DNA from: Halosegnis rubeus
Lineage (GTDB): Archaea > Halobacteriota > Halobacteria > Halobacteriales > Haloarculaceae
NCBI RefSeq assembly: GCF_009184545.1
Contig: NZ_QJOW01000001.1
Coordinates: forward strand, 310,001 to 374,000
Length of the DNA stretch: 64,000 bases
Direction: 5' to 3'
Shown: positions 1 through 8,044 of the stretch, piece by piece
Position numbering within the stretch: position 1 is the first letter of the stretch
Layout: each line of letters begins with the position of its first letter
Translations under genes and position numbers: made by a program
The notes under the pieces: generated by a model
Database searches by the model: none
Seen by the model: the letters and a program-made list of their open reading frames with translations, nothing else
What the model was told of the DNA's origin: nothing

Positions 1-279
1 CCGCTGAGCCGAGAGGCGATCACGATTGCAGAAGAGCAGGGGTTCTACGAGGAATCCCCACAGTTCCGTCGTGCCTTCGAGCAGTTCGCGAGTCGACCGG
101 AGACGCCTGCAACAGCCGGCGCATTCACCTACGACCACGGTGAGGTGCGGACCGAGATTGTCAACGGATTAGATCGGCTCTACGGCGGAAACAGCGTCGA
201 AGATGTCGTGTCGTCGACGAAATCGAACGTCGACGACGTGTTGGCGCGGGCAAGCGACGCTGATCCACGTTCTGAGTAG
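1..279 (+). CDS. ABC transporter substrate-binding protein, C-terminal part
   Basis: Frame 1 is open from the window edge to a TAG and encodes the last 92 residues of a longer protein whose start lies outside. The fragment has the look of the C-terminal lobe of extracellular solute-binding proteins of the sugar/glycerol-3-phosphate class: a helix with FYEESPQFRRAFEQF, then VNGLDRLYGG and a closing helix that would place SVEDVVSSTKSNVDDVL at the end. The stop is immediately followed by the ATG of an ABC permease gene, and a second permease follows, which is the usual order binding protein - permease - permease. The substrate cannot be told from this piece. The family assignment rests on fragment plus context. 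Confidence 0.7.
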   Translation, partial: PLSREAITIAEEQGFYEESPQFRRAFEQFASRPETPATAGAFTYDHGEVRTEIVNGLDRLYGGNSVEDVVSSTKSNVDDVLARASDADPRSE

Positions 280-1182
280 ATGACCGAGCAACACTCTCGA
301 CTACAGGTGTTCACGAGTAACTGGCAGGCAGCGGCACTGCTACTGCCCACCCTCGCGCTCATCGCCGTCTTCCTCTATTATCCGTTTCTCGAAACGGTGC
401 AACTGAGCTTCTATCAGCTGCGAGTGCTCGGTAGTGGTGAGTGGGTCGGGCTACAAAACTACGTACAGTTGTTCGAGTCCGGAGCGTACCGAAACAGCTT
501 GGTCGTCACCGTACTGTTCACTGCAGCCACGGTAACTGCCTCGCTGTTTCTCTCTCTCATCATCTCGTTTCTCATCCACGAGGCCAACCGGTTCACTAAT
601 CTCTACTTAGTGGCCGCAATCTGGCCATATGCGATGCCAATCGCTGTCGCCGGCATCGTGCTTGATTTTCTTATCAATCCTCGTATTGGGGTCGTCACGT
701 GGGCGATTGAAGTGCTGACCGGCTTCCAATTTGCGTGGCAAACAAACGGGGCCCTCGCCCTAGTGGCTGTCATTATTGCTGCCGTCTGGCAGGGGTTGGG
801 CTACAGTATCATCTTCATGACAGCCGCATTCAACCAAGTCCCCGACTCAATTACGGATGCAGCCAAGCTAGATGGGATTGGACGGTTCCAGCGGCTGTTT
901 CGCATCTACGTCCCCCTCATTTCGCCTGTGCTCGTGTTTCTGATCGTTATCCAGACGATTGGAGCGTTCTTCGGTGGCTTTGCCCTTATCGACCTGATGA
1001 CAAGCGGTGGTCCGAGCAATGCCACAAACGTGTTGATGTTCAATCTGTACCAGGACGCCTTCCTGAACCAGCGATTCGGCTACGCCTCCGCACAGTCTAT
1101 CGTCCTGTTTGGATTCGTTGCCGTGTTGATGTACGTTCAGTTACGTGTCACTGACCGCTACGCGTACTACGGGGGTGCCTGA
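280..1182 (+). CDS. ABC transporter permease, UgpA/MalF type
   Basis: A 300-residue inner-membrane permease with six predicted membrane helices, the first around residues 18-38 (LLLPTLALIAVFLYYPF). The EAA loop that docks the ATPase is visible near residue 195 as DAAKLDGIGRFQRLFRIYVP, with the conserved G and the following P. Such proteins form half of the translocation channel for sugars, glycerol-3-phosphate or polyols. The ATG directly abuts the stop of the binding-protein gene and the end overlaps or abuts the next permease, so the three are one operon. The base composition is clearly less GC-rich than the genes after 3 kb. The substrate is unknown. Confidence 0.88.
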   Translation: MTEQHSRLQVFTSNWQAAALLLPTLALIAVFLYYPFLETVQLSFYQLRVLGSGEWVGLQNYVQLFESGAYRNSLVVTVLFTAATVTASLFLSLIISFLIHEANRFTNLYLVAAIWPYAMPIAVAGIVLDFLINPRIGVVTWAIEVLTGFQFAWQTNGALALVAVIIAAVWQGLGYSIIFMTAAFNQVPDSITDAAKLDGIGRFQRLFRIYVPLISPVLVFLIVIQTIGAFFGGFALIDLMTSGGPSNATNVLMFNLYQDAFLNQRFGYASAQSIVLFGFVAVLMYVQLRVTDRYAYYGGA

Positions 1183-1183
1183 C

Positions 1184-2041
1184 GTGTCGATCGTCCCAGA
1201 CACCGTCAACGAGCGGCTGTTGACGACGACCGGTGACAGCCAACTGGCGACTCACGCAGCACTCTGGCTCATCATCTCGGTACTGATTTTGCCAATTGCA
1301 CTGGCTGCAGTGTACAGTACACAAACAACGAACGCTGTGTACCAAATCACGAACGTCTTCCCGGGGTCTGCACTCGTCGAGAACTACACCACGGTACTGT
1401 TTGAGTACAACTTCGGACAGTATATGTGGAACTCGTTTGTGATGGCGACCGTCGTTATCGTCGGGAAACTTGTTTTTTCGCTGCTCGCTGCGACAGCACT
1501 GGTGTACTACGACTTCCGGTTTCAGTCGCTCATCTTCTATGCAATTCTGTTTACGCTCCTGATGCCGCTCCCCGTCCGAATTGTCCCGCTGTATCAACTA
1601 ATGGCCGATATCGGCTGGCTCAATTCCTTTGCGGGACTTACCTCGCCGTTCATCGCCAGTGCGACAGCCGTCTTCTTATTCCGACAGCAGTTCCGCTCAA
1701 TCCCTGCATCGGTCGTTGAGACAGCCAAGCTGGACGGAATCGGTCCGATCCAATTCTTGATAAACGTCCTCATCCCGATGTCGAAGGGGATGATTGCTGG
1801 CGTCACGGCAATCATGTTCATCTCGACGTGGAACGCGTATCTGTGGCCGCTTGTCGCGATTATTGACCGCACGAACCAGGTCGCTCAGGTCGGCCTGCGG
1901 TACATCCAGGGGACCGGTGCAGAGGGCTTCGTCCAGTGGAACCTCGTCATGGCTGCCGGCATTCTCGTGTTGATTCCGCCCCTCATCGTGTTACTCGTCG
2001 CCCGCCGATATCTCCTCTCGACGCTGGGTGGTGGCGAGTAA
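1184..2041 (+). CDS. ABC transporter permease, UgpE/MalG type
   Basis: A 285-residue permease, the partner of the preceding gene. Six membrane helices are apparent, and the EAA loop reads ETAKLDGIGPIQFLINVLIP around residues 177-196, the MalG/UgpE signature. Start choice: GTG 1184 sits one base after the upstream stop; a GTG at 1145 in the same frame would add 13 residues and overlap the upstream gene by 38 bases, so 1184 is preferred but not proven. The operon would normally continue with an ATPase gene (UgpC/MsmK type), but none follows: after the TAA comes an element scar. The ATPase must be upstream of the window, elsewhere, or lost. Confidence 0.87.
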   Translation: MSIVPDTVNERLLTTTGDSQLATHAALWLIISVLILPIALAAVYSTQTTNAVYQITNVFPGSALVENYTTVLFEYNFGQYMWNSFVMATVVIVGKLVFSLLAATALVYYDFRFQSLIFYAILFTLLMPLPVRIVPLYQLMADIGWLNSFAGLTSPFIASATAVFLFRQQFRSIPASVVETAKLDGIGPIQFLINVLIPMSKGMIAGVTAIMFISTWNAYLWPLVAIIDRTNQVAQVGLRYIQGTGAEGFVQWNLVMAAGILVLIPPLIVLLVARRYLLSTLGGGE

Positions 2042-2248
2042 CGGCGAGGAAACGCTCTGTTTTCATTTCTCCGCGACGCAACTGGGCTGATTCGTCGTGT
2101 ACCTGATTACGCGGCCCTTTCGTGGCTCTTTGCGAGTCTCGTCAGCGGGTTCGAAAGCAGTCAGGTGGTCGACCCGCTCGTCACCGCCCGCAACGCCGTC
2201 TCCAGCGAGTATCTCCCGAACCGCTTGAGCCGTGCTGGGGTGACCTGA
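2042..2248 (+). pseudogene. Unassigned coding-like remnant after the ABC operon
   Basis: In the same frame as the preceding permease, and right after its stop, the DNA stays open for 68 codons to a TGA. It reads plausibly as a protein tail (for example VVDPLVTARNAVSSEYLPNR) with mostly G/C third positions, but there is no convincing start codon. I do not recognise the family. It may be the 3' stub of a gene cut by the rearrangement that also left the tnpB fragment next door. An antisense reading of 67 residues also exists and looks less gene-like. Confidence 0.25.
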
Positions 2249-2290
2249 CCCGGAGAGACGACGCACCGATCTCCGGTTGCTACCCGATAT

Positions 2291-2830
2291 GTAAACTACC
2301 CCACCCTACTTCCTCGGCGCTCCGCGCGTCGTAGTCCATCGTCTCGGCGGTGAACGTAGGGCAAGAGATTCGCTGTCCCTTCTTCCACCGTTCGATAACG
2401 CCTTTGACGGCTTCGACGGCGCGTTTGATGGCGGCTTGGACGAGCTGTGCCTGTAGGTCCGTCTCCTCTCGAAGTTCGGAGTAGAGCGCGTCACGAACCT
2501 CTCGCTTGTTGGTCTTGCACTCGGTGTAGGAGGTGTCGGACCAAGAGTAGTCGGCGGTTCGGTTCGCGCAGTACAGGTATTGGTCGGTGGTTCGGTGGAG
2601 TGCATCACGTTGCTCGTCGGAAAGGTTGAGTTTCACGACGGCAGTTCGACGCACCTCCATGACTTCAGAGAGTGCTTTACGGTACTTGAATGTCCGGGAG
2701 TCAGCCGGTCGGAGTGCGCCGTTTGTGTCGTACCATGTCGGTTTCCTCTCCGGCCTACTCGCTCCCTTCGCTACGCTTCGGTCGCTGCTTGAGGCCGGAG
2801 GCTCCACCTTGAATTACGCTGAAGCCGGAA
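2291..2830 (-). mobile_element. Deletion relic of an IS200/IS605-family (IS1341-type) element
   Basis: On the minus strand this stretch runs from an AT-richer leader (around 2810-2830) through the start of tnpB to a short GTAGGGTGGGGTAGTTTAC segment at 2291-2310. From memory, such a G-rich tail resembles the right ends of haloarchaeal TnpB-only elements, which also form the 3' end of the guide (omega/re) RNA. The order and orientation left end - tnpB 5' part - right end fit an element that lost the middle and 3' part of tnpB by internal deletion. No tnpA is present. The exact outer boundaries are estimates. Confidence 0.5.
2313..2660 (-). pseudogene. tnpB: Truncated tnpB (RNA-guided nuclease of IS200/IS605 elements), N-terminal part
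   Basis: From the ATG at 2660 the minus strand encodes about 115 residues matching the helix-turn-helix-like N-terminal domain of haloarchaeal TnpB/OrfB: MEVRRTAVVKLNLSDEQRDA at the start, then TDQYLYCANRTADYSW and QLVQAAIKRAVEAVKG, ending at FTAETMDYDARSAEE. A full TnpB is about 400 residues and carries a RuvC-like domain and a zinc finger; all of that is missing. The reading frame runs straight into the putative right-end sequence and stops at about 2280. The gene is therefore inactive. An in-frame extension upstream of 2660 lies in the element leader and is probably not translated. Confidence 0.75.
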
Positions 2831-2945
2831 TTCGCCTTCGTTCTCGCTCCTCGCCGGAAGAACGCGGCCAATCGTGTGACCGTCCGTCCGGACGGAACGC
2901 TTCGTCTGCTCAAGATTCAAATACCAGCGCGCGACCACCGACGGC

Positions 2946-3299
2946 GTGACCACCGACATGCTCTCTGACCGACTCGCCGCCGTTGAACGCACGCTCACCG
3001 ACTCCGAGACTGCTCCCGGCGCACTCGCCGAGGAAGCTGACATCCAGCAGCGACTCACCATCGTCGAGTCCCGACTCGACGCGCTCGAAACGCGACTTGC
3101 CGACACCGAAGGCGAAGTGACAGCCGTCCGGGCACACGTCGACGACGCCCAGCGTGTGGGCCGAGAGACCGAACGCGTGGCCGAACGCGCGCTTGCGCTT
3201 GCTCGCGAACAGACCCGCGAGCCTGCGTCATCGACGCCGACCCGAACTACGTCCGCAGTGTCGCGGCTGTTCGCTCGGCTTCGGGCGCTCACTCCGTGA
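2946..3299 (+). CDS. Coiled-coil protein of the Tad-like locus (DUF7310-like)
   Basis: A 117-residue, soluble, highly charged protein. Residues 5-90 form heptad-like helices (LSDRLAAVERTLTD, QQRLTIVESRLDALETRL, then VRAHVDDAQRVGRETERVAE), so a coiled coil is likely; the tail has basic residues and a LFARLRAL helix. Start is GTG 2946 or ATG 2958. The 3' end overlaps the next gene by four bases (GTGA), the first of a long run of overlapping genes that includes a secretion ATPase and a TadC-like membrane protein. It could be a cytoplasmic scaffold or regulator of that machine; this is inferred from position only. Confidence 0.75.
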   Translation: MTTDMLSDRLAAVERTLTDSETAPGALAEEADIQQRLTIVESRLDALETRLADTEGEVTAVRAHVDDAQRVGRETERVAERALALAREQTREPASSTPTRTTSAVSRLFARLRALTP

Positions 3300-3730
3300 T
3301 TGTTCGACTCGTCGTGGCTGTCCTGCTCACCGCTGCGCTCCTTGGTGTCGGGCTGCCGGCCGCCGAGACCGCGCGCTCCGAGCGAGCAGCCACGCTCGCA
3401 CAGGACGAACTCACCGACTTTCGAGACGCCACGGGCCGATTCCGGAGGCACAACGACGCCACCCGACCCGGGCAACCGGGTGCGGTGCGACTCCACACGT
3501 TCCGGGTGCCGGCGGGGACTACTATCCGGCTCGGGGTCGGCCCGAGAAACGAGTCGCTCCGGTGGAAACACGGGACCGGCGCGGGCCGCGTCGAGACCGA
3601 CCTCTCCTTCGACGGCTCGCTCCGACTCACCGAAGGACGCCACTGCGTCCGACTGCGACTCGTTCGCGCCGACAGTGCGGTCAGGATTCGGCTCCGGAGA
3701 TTCAAGTCGGATGCCGGGGCCACCGGCTGA
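3296..3730 (+). CDS. Membrane-anchored protein of the Tad-like locus (DUF7311-like)
   Basis: A 144-residue protein starting at a GTG that overlaps the upstream stop. Residues 2-22 (VRLVVAVLLTAALLGVGLPA) are one hydrophobic segment followed by AETARSERAATLAQDELTDF, an arrangement typical of pilin-like or minor-pilin-like haloarchaeal proteins: one N-terminal helix, then an extracytoplasmic beta-rich region with TFRVPAGTTIRLG. No lipobox and no clear prepilin GQ motif is seen. It is placed just before the secretion ATPase gene and probably co-translated. A role as envelope component of the machine is inferred from context; function is unknown. Confidence 0.72.
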   Translation: MIVRLVVAVLLTAALLGVGLPAAETARSERAATLAQDELTDFRDATGRFRRHNDATRPGQPGAVRLHTFRVPAGTTIRLGVGPRNESLRWKHGTGAGRVETDLSFDGSLRLTEGRHCVRLRLVRADSAVRIRLRRFKSDAGATG

Positions 3731-5492
3731 TATGCTCGACTTCGGCGACGACGAGGACGGCTGTGGCTGCGTGTGCCGGTTCGTGGACGACACGCTCCGA
3801 CTCGACGCGAGTGACTGTCCCGGCGACGGCGAACTGGCTACCGAATCCGACTGTCGGGCCACTGCCGTCGGCGCGCTCCGTGACCGCGACGCCGACCTCG
3901 TGGTCGTCCGTACGGCCGGGCTCGAACGCCGGTACGAGACGGCGATGCCGCTGCTCGTCGCTGCCGGGCGGTTCGTCGCCCGCGCCGGGTTTCACGACGA
4001 GGCGCTCGCGGACCGTGCGCTCGTGGACCCACTCGACGCCGCGCGCCTCGCCGCCGGCCGCGCCGGTCCCGTCGCCACCATCGCCGCCGAGACCGGCTTC
4101 ACCGAGTGTGCGAGCGCCGCCGAGGGGTACGAGACGCTGTTCCGACCACAGGTCGCACCGGCAATCGCGACCGAGCGAGTCGTCGCGCGTCCGCCGCCCG
4201 ACGCACGACTCCGCGAGCGATACGAACTCGACACCGGGGCGACCGTCCGACTGTACGACGCCCCGGACGCGGACCTGCTGACGTATCATCTCACGCCGGT
4301 CGAACTCACGCTCGAGGAGGCCGCCACGACGGCCCTCGACGCGGCCGCCGAACGACTCGTGAGCGATGCGCTCGCCGGCCAGCGGGCCGCCGGCCGCGCC
4401 GTCAGGGCCGTGGCGAGCGAAGATCAGCCGGTCGAGACGCTCACCGGCGTCTTGGACAAACACACTCGAGGGCTGGGCGTCCTTTCGGACATCTTTGCCG
4501 ACGCCGCGGTCTCCGACGTGTTCGCCTCCGCGCCGGTGGAAAAATCGCCCGTGAGACTCGAACGCGACGGACGGACCGTCCGGTCGAACGTCGTGCTCAC
4601 GCCACAGACCGCCGACGCGCTCGCCTCGCAGTTCCGTCGCGAGAGCGGGCGGGCGTTCTCTCGCGCGAGTCCGACGCTCGATGCCTCCGTCACCGTCGCC
4701 GGTCGTTCCGTCCGGGTGGCGGGCGTCACCGACCCCGTGAGCGACGGGACGGGTTTTACCTTCCGCGCCGACAGCTGCGACCGATTTCGGCTCGCCGACC
4801 TCGTCGCGAACGACACCCTCACGCCGTCGGTCGCCGGCCTGCTCTCCGTCGCCGTCGAACGAAGTGCGTCCATCCTCGTCGCCGGCGGGCGCGGTGTCGG
4901 GAAGACGACCCTGCTCGGCGCGCTCCTCGGTGAACTCGCCCCCGGCACCCGGACCGTCGTCGTCGAGGATACCCCCGAGCTCCCGGTCGGGTCGCTGCGC
5001 GCGTCCGGGCGTGACTGTCAGCGTCTCCACGTCGAGCGCGACGGTACGGGAGTGGGACCGACGGAGGCACTCCGAACCGCGCTCCGACTCGGCGAGGGCG
5101 CAATCGCCGTCGGTGAGGTGCGCGGCGAAGAGGCGGTCGCGCTCTATGAGGCGATGCGTGTCGGCGCGGACGGGACGACCCTCGGAACGATTCACGGGGA
5201 GAGTCCGGAGACGGTGCGCGAGCGCGTCACCACTGACCTCGGCGTCGCGCCGACCGCCTTCGCGGACACCGACCTCGTGGTGACACTCGACCGGAGCGAC
5301 GGGCGACGCGTCGCGGACGTGTCCGAGGTGGTGGGTCGTGATTCGCCCGCCTTCGCCCGGCTGTTCGACCCGACGAAAACGGGGCGTGTCGACCGCGGAA
5401 ACAGCGCCGTCGTCGCGTCCCTCGCCCGTCCGGGCGAGACCTACGGCGATGTGCGCGAGGCGGTCGACACCCGCGCGGCGGCGTTTCGATGA
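3711..5492 (+). CDS. Type II/IV secretion ATPase (TadA/PilB/GspE family)
   Basis: A 593-residue cytoplasmic motor ATPase. The Walker A box GGRGVGKTT is near residue 395, an Asp box with EDTPELP follows, the Walker B region reads GEVRGEE near 470, and the His box GTTLGTIHGES near 490, all as in TadA/GspE proteins that power archaeal and bacterial type IV filament systems. The N-terminus is rich in cysteine (CGCVC within the first 20 residues, two more by residue 50), a feature of haloarchaeal PilB-type ATPases that may bind metal. Start is ATG 3711 (overlapping the previous gene by 20 bases) or ATG 3732 (one base after its stop). The stop overlaps the TadC-like gene by ATGA. Confidence 0.9.
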   Translation: MPGPPADMLDFGDDEDGCGCVCRFVDDTLRLDASDCPGDGELATESDCRATAVGALRDRDADLVVVRTAGLERRYETAMPLLVAAGRFVARAGFHDEALADRALVDPLDAARLAAGRAGPVATIAAETGFTECASAAEGYETLFRPQVAPAIATERVVARPPPDARLRERYELDTGATVRLYDAPDADLLTYHLTPVELTLEEAATTALDAAAERLVSDALAGQRAAGRAVRAVASEDQPVETLTGVLDKHTRGLGVLSDIFADAAVSDVFASAPVEKSPVRLERDGRTVRSNVVLTPQTADALASQFRRESGRAFSRASPTLDASVTVAGRSVRVAGVTDPVSDGTGFTFRADSCDRFRLADLVANDTLTPSVAGLLSVAVERSASILVAGGRGVGKTTLLGALLGELAPGTRTVVVEDTPELPVGSLRASGRDCQRLHVERDGTGVGPTEALRTALRLGEGAIAVGEVRGEEAVALYEAMRVGADGTTLGTIHGESPETVRERVTTDLGVAPTAFADTDLVVTLDRSDGRRVADVSEVVGRDSPAFARLFDPTKTGRVDRGNSAVVASLARPGETYGDVREAVDTRAAAFR

Positions 5493-7186
5493 CTCTTTCC
5501 GTGCTCCCGCAGTTGGCGAGGCTCTCACCCCGAACGTTCACTCCGGATTCGGACTCCGACCTGTCGGTCGCGCTCGACCTGCTCGCCATCGATTCTGACG
5601 CGGAGATGTGGCGTCGAGCCGGCGACGGTGCGGCGCTCGTTCTGCTCGCCGCCGGTCTCGCCGCGACGCTGCTCGTGCCGTCGCGAATGCGCCCGCCCGC
5701 GTTGGTCGTGACTCTCGCGCTCGCCACAACCGTCATCGTGGCGGCCACTCGGCTCCCACCCGTCGTTGCGACCGTGGTCAGGCGGCGAGCCTTCGGCGGT
5801 GCGCCGTGGCTGGTGTGTCGTGCCGCGATGCGGCTTCGCGTGGAGCCGACGCTGGAGGCAGCTACTGCGGTCGCCGCTGCGAATCCGGCGACGACCCTCG
5901 ACCGGGCGCTCGCGGCCTCAGTCCGGCGCGGCCGCGCGACCGGTACCGCCGGCGTCGACGACTTTCTCGAACGATGGGGGTCATTTCTGCCACTCCAGCG
6001 CGGGATTCGCCTGCTCGCCGACGCGAGCCGAACGAGCGCCGCCGACCGACCACAGGCAATCGAGCGGGCGCTCGATGCCGTCCTCGATGGGGTGCGCGAA
6101 CAGGCTGCCGAGGACGCTGCCGGTCTCCGCGGGCCGGTCACTGCCGTCTACGCCTTCGGCGTTCTCCTCCCGTTGGCGTTCGTTGCCGCCCTTCCGGCCG
6201 CCAGCGTCGCCGGTCTCCCCATCTCGCTTCCCGCCGTGGTAGTCGTCTACGACCTCGTGCTCCCAGTCGGACTGCTCGCTGCCGGAATGTGGCTCACGAC
6301 GAAGCGGCCGGTCACCTTCCCGCCGACGCGGATACCGGCCACCCATCCTGCTGTCCCCGGTGGGCCGTGGTGCGCACTCGCGACCGGGGCCGCTGTCGCT
6401 GGTACCGCTGCTGTCGTCGCCCCGCTTCTGCTTCCGGCGTGGGCACCGCCACTGGCAGCCGTCGGCTTCGGTCTCGGGACGGGACTCATCGTCCACTATC
6501 GGCCCTACCGGCAGCTTCGAGCCGAGACTGCCGCTGTCGACGCCGGACTTGCGGACGTGCTCTACGGCGTCGGTCGCCGGGTGCGGGACGGCGACCCAGT
6601 CGAGCGGGCTATCGACGCGACCCACGAGACGCTCGACTCGCCGGCGAGTGCGACCTTCGCGCGGGCGAACCGACAGGGGGCAACCCTCGGTGTCGGCATC
6701 GAGACGGCGCTGTGTGGCGAGCGAACGCCCCTCGCGACGGTACCGAGTCGGCGCGTCACGGATGTCGCTCGGCTGTTCGTCGCCGCGGCTCGTGCCGGCC
6801 AGCCGGCCGGTCCGTCGCTCGCCGCGGCCGGTGAGCACCTCGCCACGCTCGCCCGCGTCGAAGAAGAGACCCGACAGTCGATTCGCCACGCCACGGGAAC
6901 GATGGGCAACACGGCGGCGCTGTTCGGTCCCCTCGTCGGCGGCGTGACGGTCGCGCTCGCCGGCCGCGTCAGCGGCTCACAGCTCGGCGAGGCGATTCCT
7001 CAAGCCGGTCTCGCACTCGCCGTCGGCGTCTACGTCCTCCTGCTCGCGGTCGTCTTGACCGCCCTCGCGACCGGACTGGAGCGCGGCTTCGACCGCTCCG
7101 TCGTCGGCTACCGCGTCGGTCTCGCCCTCGTGGCCGCGACGACGACGTATCTCGTTTCGGCCGTCGCCGGCGGACTCCTCGTCTGA
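5489..7186 (+). CDS. TadC/FlaJ-like membrane platform protein (type II secretion F family)
   Basis: A 565-residue polytopic membrane protein starting within the stop of the ATPase gene. Several hydrophobic segments are grouped in two halves (around residues 48-88, 210-265, 290-330 and 480-565), and each half has a cytoplasmic T2SSF-like domain; LADASRTSAADRPQAIERAL in the first and VGIETALCGERTPLATVP in the second are the amphipathic helical parts. In this family the protein anchors the ATPase and moves pilin subunits. Duplicated T2SSF domains are usual for archaeal FlaJ/TadC-like proteins. With the ATPase it forms the conserved core of the machine. Confidence 0.85.
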   Translation: MTLSVLPQLARLSPRTFTPDSDSDLSVALDLLAIDSDAEMWRRAGDGAALVLLAAGLAATLLVPSRMRPPALVVTLALATTVIVAATRLPPVVATVVRRRAFGGAPWLVCRAAMRLRVEPTLEAATAVAAANPATTLDRALAASVRRGRATGTAGVDDFLERWGSFLPLQRGIRLLADASRTSAADRPQAIERALDAVLDGVREQAAEDAAGLRGPVTAVYAFGVLLPLAFVAALPAASVAGLPISLPAVVVVYDLVLPVGLLAAGMWLTTKRPVTFPPTRIPATHPAVPGGPWCALATGAAVAGTAAVVAPLLLPAWAPPLAAVGFGLGTGLIVHYRPYRQLRAETAAVDAGLADVLYGVGRRVRDGDPVERAIDATHETLDSPASATFARANRQGATLGVGIETALCGERTPLATVPSRRVTDVARLFVAAARAGQPAGPSLAAAGEHLATLARVEEETRQSIRHATGTMGNTAALFGPLVGGVTVALAGRVSGSQLGEAIPQAGLALAVGVYVLLLAVVLTALATGLERGFDRSVVGYRVGLALVAATTTYLVSAVAGGLLV

Positions 7187-7199
7187 TACCGCCACTGAT

Positions 7200-7207
7200 G
7201 TTTATAT
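7200..7207 (+). promoter_or_regulatory. TATA box for a leaderless message starting at 7231
   Basis: GTTTATAT lies in the short gap after the TadC-like gene. Its centre is about 27 bases before the ATG at 7231, the distance expected between an archaeal TATA box and the transcription start, so the message would begin at or next to the start codon. This suggests the second half of the locus has its own promoter, and it supports 7231 over the ATG at 7198, which is upstream of and overlaps the TATA box itself. Confidence 0.5.
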
Positions 7208-7230
7208 CCGAAGCCGGGCCCACCCGGCGC

Positions 7231-7692
7231 ATGTTCGATGCGACGACGGGATGGTACAGTTGGGCCGGCGTCTCCCTCGCTGCGGCGGGACTACTGGCCG
7301 TCACGTTCGGGCTTCCGACCGCGCCGCCACCGGACGTACGGGCTACGGCCACAGCCGTCGACGGCGTCGCTGACAGCGACTACGCCGGCAGGGCGACCAT
7401 CGATATCTACGCGACGCAGTTCCGGCTCACGCCCCTCGGGCTGTCGGTCATCACTGACAACGGACGCGCACACGCGACGTTCGACGCCGGGCCAATCGTT
7501 CCCGTTTCTGACGGGCCGCTGCGGGCTGTCCTCGACGGGGCCGACCCACGGCGCGTGTTCGAGGGTCCCACGAGATTCGCCCTCGCGGTCGAGCAGGCGC
7601 GTTCCCGAACGACGAGATGGCAGCCAGCTCCGGACTCGCTTTCGGCCAGACAGCTAACGTGGGGTGAGACGCGTGTCACGCTCGTCGGATAG
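7231..7692 (+). CDS. Membrane-anchored protein of the Tad-like locus (DUF7283-like)
   Basis: A 153-residue protein: MFDATTGWYSWAGVSL leads into a single hydrophobic helix (AAAGLLAVTFGLP, about residues 14-28), followed by an extracytoplasmic domain with alternating beta-type segments such as IDIYATQFRLTPLG. No catalytic motif is visible. The start at ATG 7231 is chosen because a TATA box sits 27 bases upstream. The 3' end overlaps the next gene by about 20 bases. Conserved position between the TadC-like gene and the other single-helix proteins suggests a structural component or assembly factor of the same machine. DUF number from memory. Confidence 0.75.
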   Translation: MFDATTGWYSWAGVSLAAAGLLAVTFGLPTAPPPDVRATATAVDGVADSDYAGRATIDIYATQFRLTPLGLSVITDNGRAHATFDAGPIVPVSDGPLRAVLDGADPRRVFEGPTRFALAVEQARSRTTRWQPAPDSLSARQLTWGETRVTLVG

Positions 7693-8044
7693 AGGACAGA
7701 CCGACCCGCTTGTCGCACTCGTCGCCGTCGCGGCGGTCGGACTCTCGCTCTCGGCGTACGGCGGGCTGCTCGGCGACGCACTCGCTCCGACGACTCCCTC
7801 GCCTGCGCCGACCCTCGATTCGGTGACGGACGATATCGCTCCAGCCGGTGTCGCCGACCCGGAACACCTCCCCACGCTCTCGGTCGGCGAGGCGACGCAC
7901 GTCTCGCTCGCAGTTCGCGGTCGCTCGTGGAGCGTCGGGCCGACGCCACCGGAGGGCGGGACCCGCCACGCGCGCCAGCGGCTCCCGATTCGGCGGGCGA
8001 ACGGCACCGTCGACGCGGGGCGAATCCGGGTGACGGTCTGGTGA
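7673..8044 (+). CDS. Pilin-like protein with prepilin-type motif (DUF7285-like)
   Basis: A 123-residue protein whose N-terminus reads MSRSSDRGQTDPLVALVAVA and continues as a hydrophobic helix to about residue 32. The RG|QTDPL followed by an uncharged helix resembles an archaeal class III (type IV prepilin) signal, with cleavage expected before Q by a PibD-type peptidase; pilin QxxP-like conservation fits archaeal adhesion pilins. The rest is a short extracytoplasmic domain with VGEATHVSLAVRGRSWSVG. Start is GTG 7673; a GTG at 7664 would add three residues. It overlaps the next gene by GTGA. A minor or major pilin-like role is inferred. Confidence 0.75.
   Translation: MSRSSDRGQTDPLVALVAVAAVGLSLSAYGGLLGDALAPTTPSPAPTLDSVTDDIAPAGVADPEHLPTLSVGEATHVSLAVRGRSWSVGPTPPEGGTRHARQRLPIRRANGTVDAGRIRVTVW

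Noticed and set aside
2063-2266. A 67-residue minus-strand frame next to the ABC operon
   Set aside because: Composition is not gene-like (few G/C third positions, no motif), and it overlaps the better plus-strand coding-like remnant.
3838-7352. Long open frames on both strands inside the ATPase and TadC-like genes
   Set aside because: High GC leaves stop-poor shadow frames. They lack homology-like motifs, start codons with proper context and domains; only the frames with Walker and T2SSF motifs are kept.
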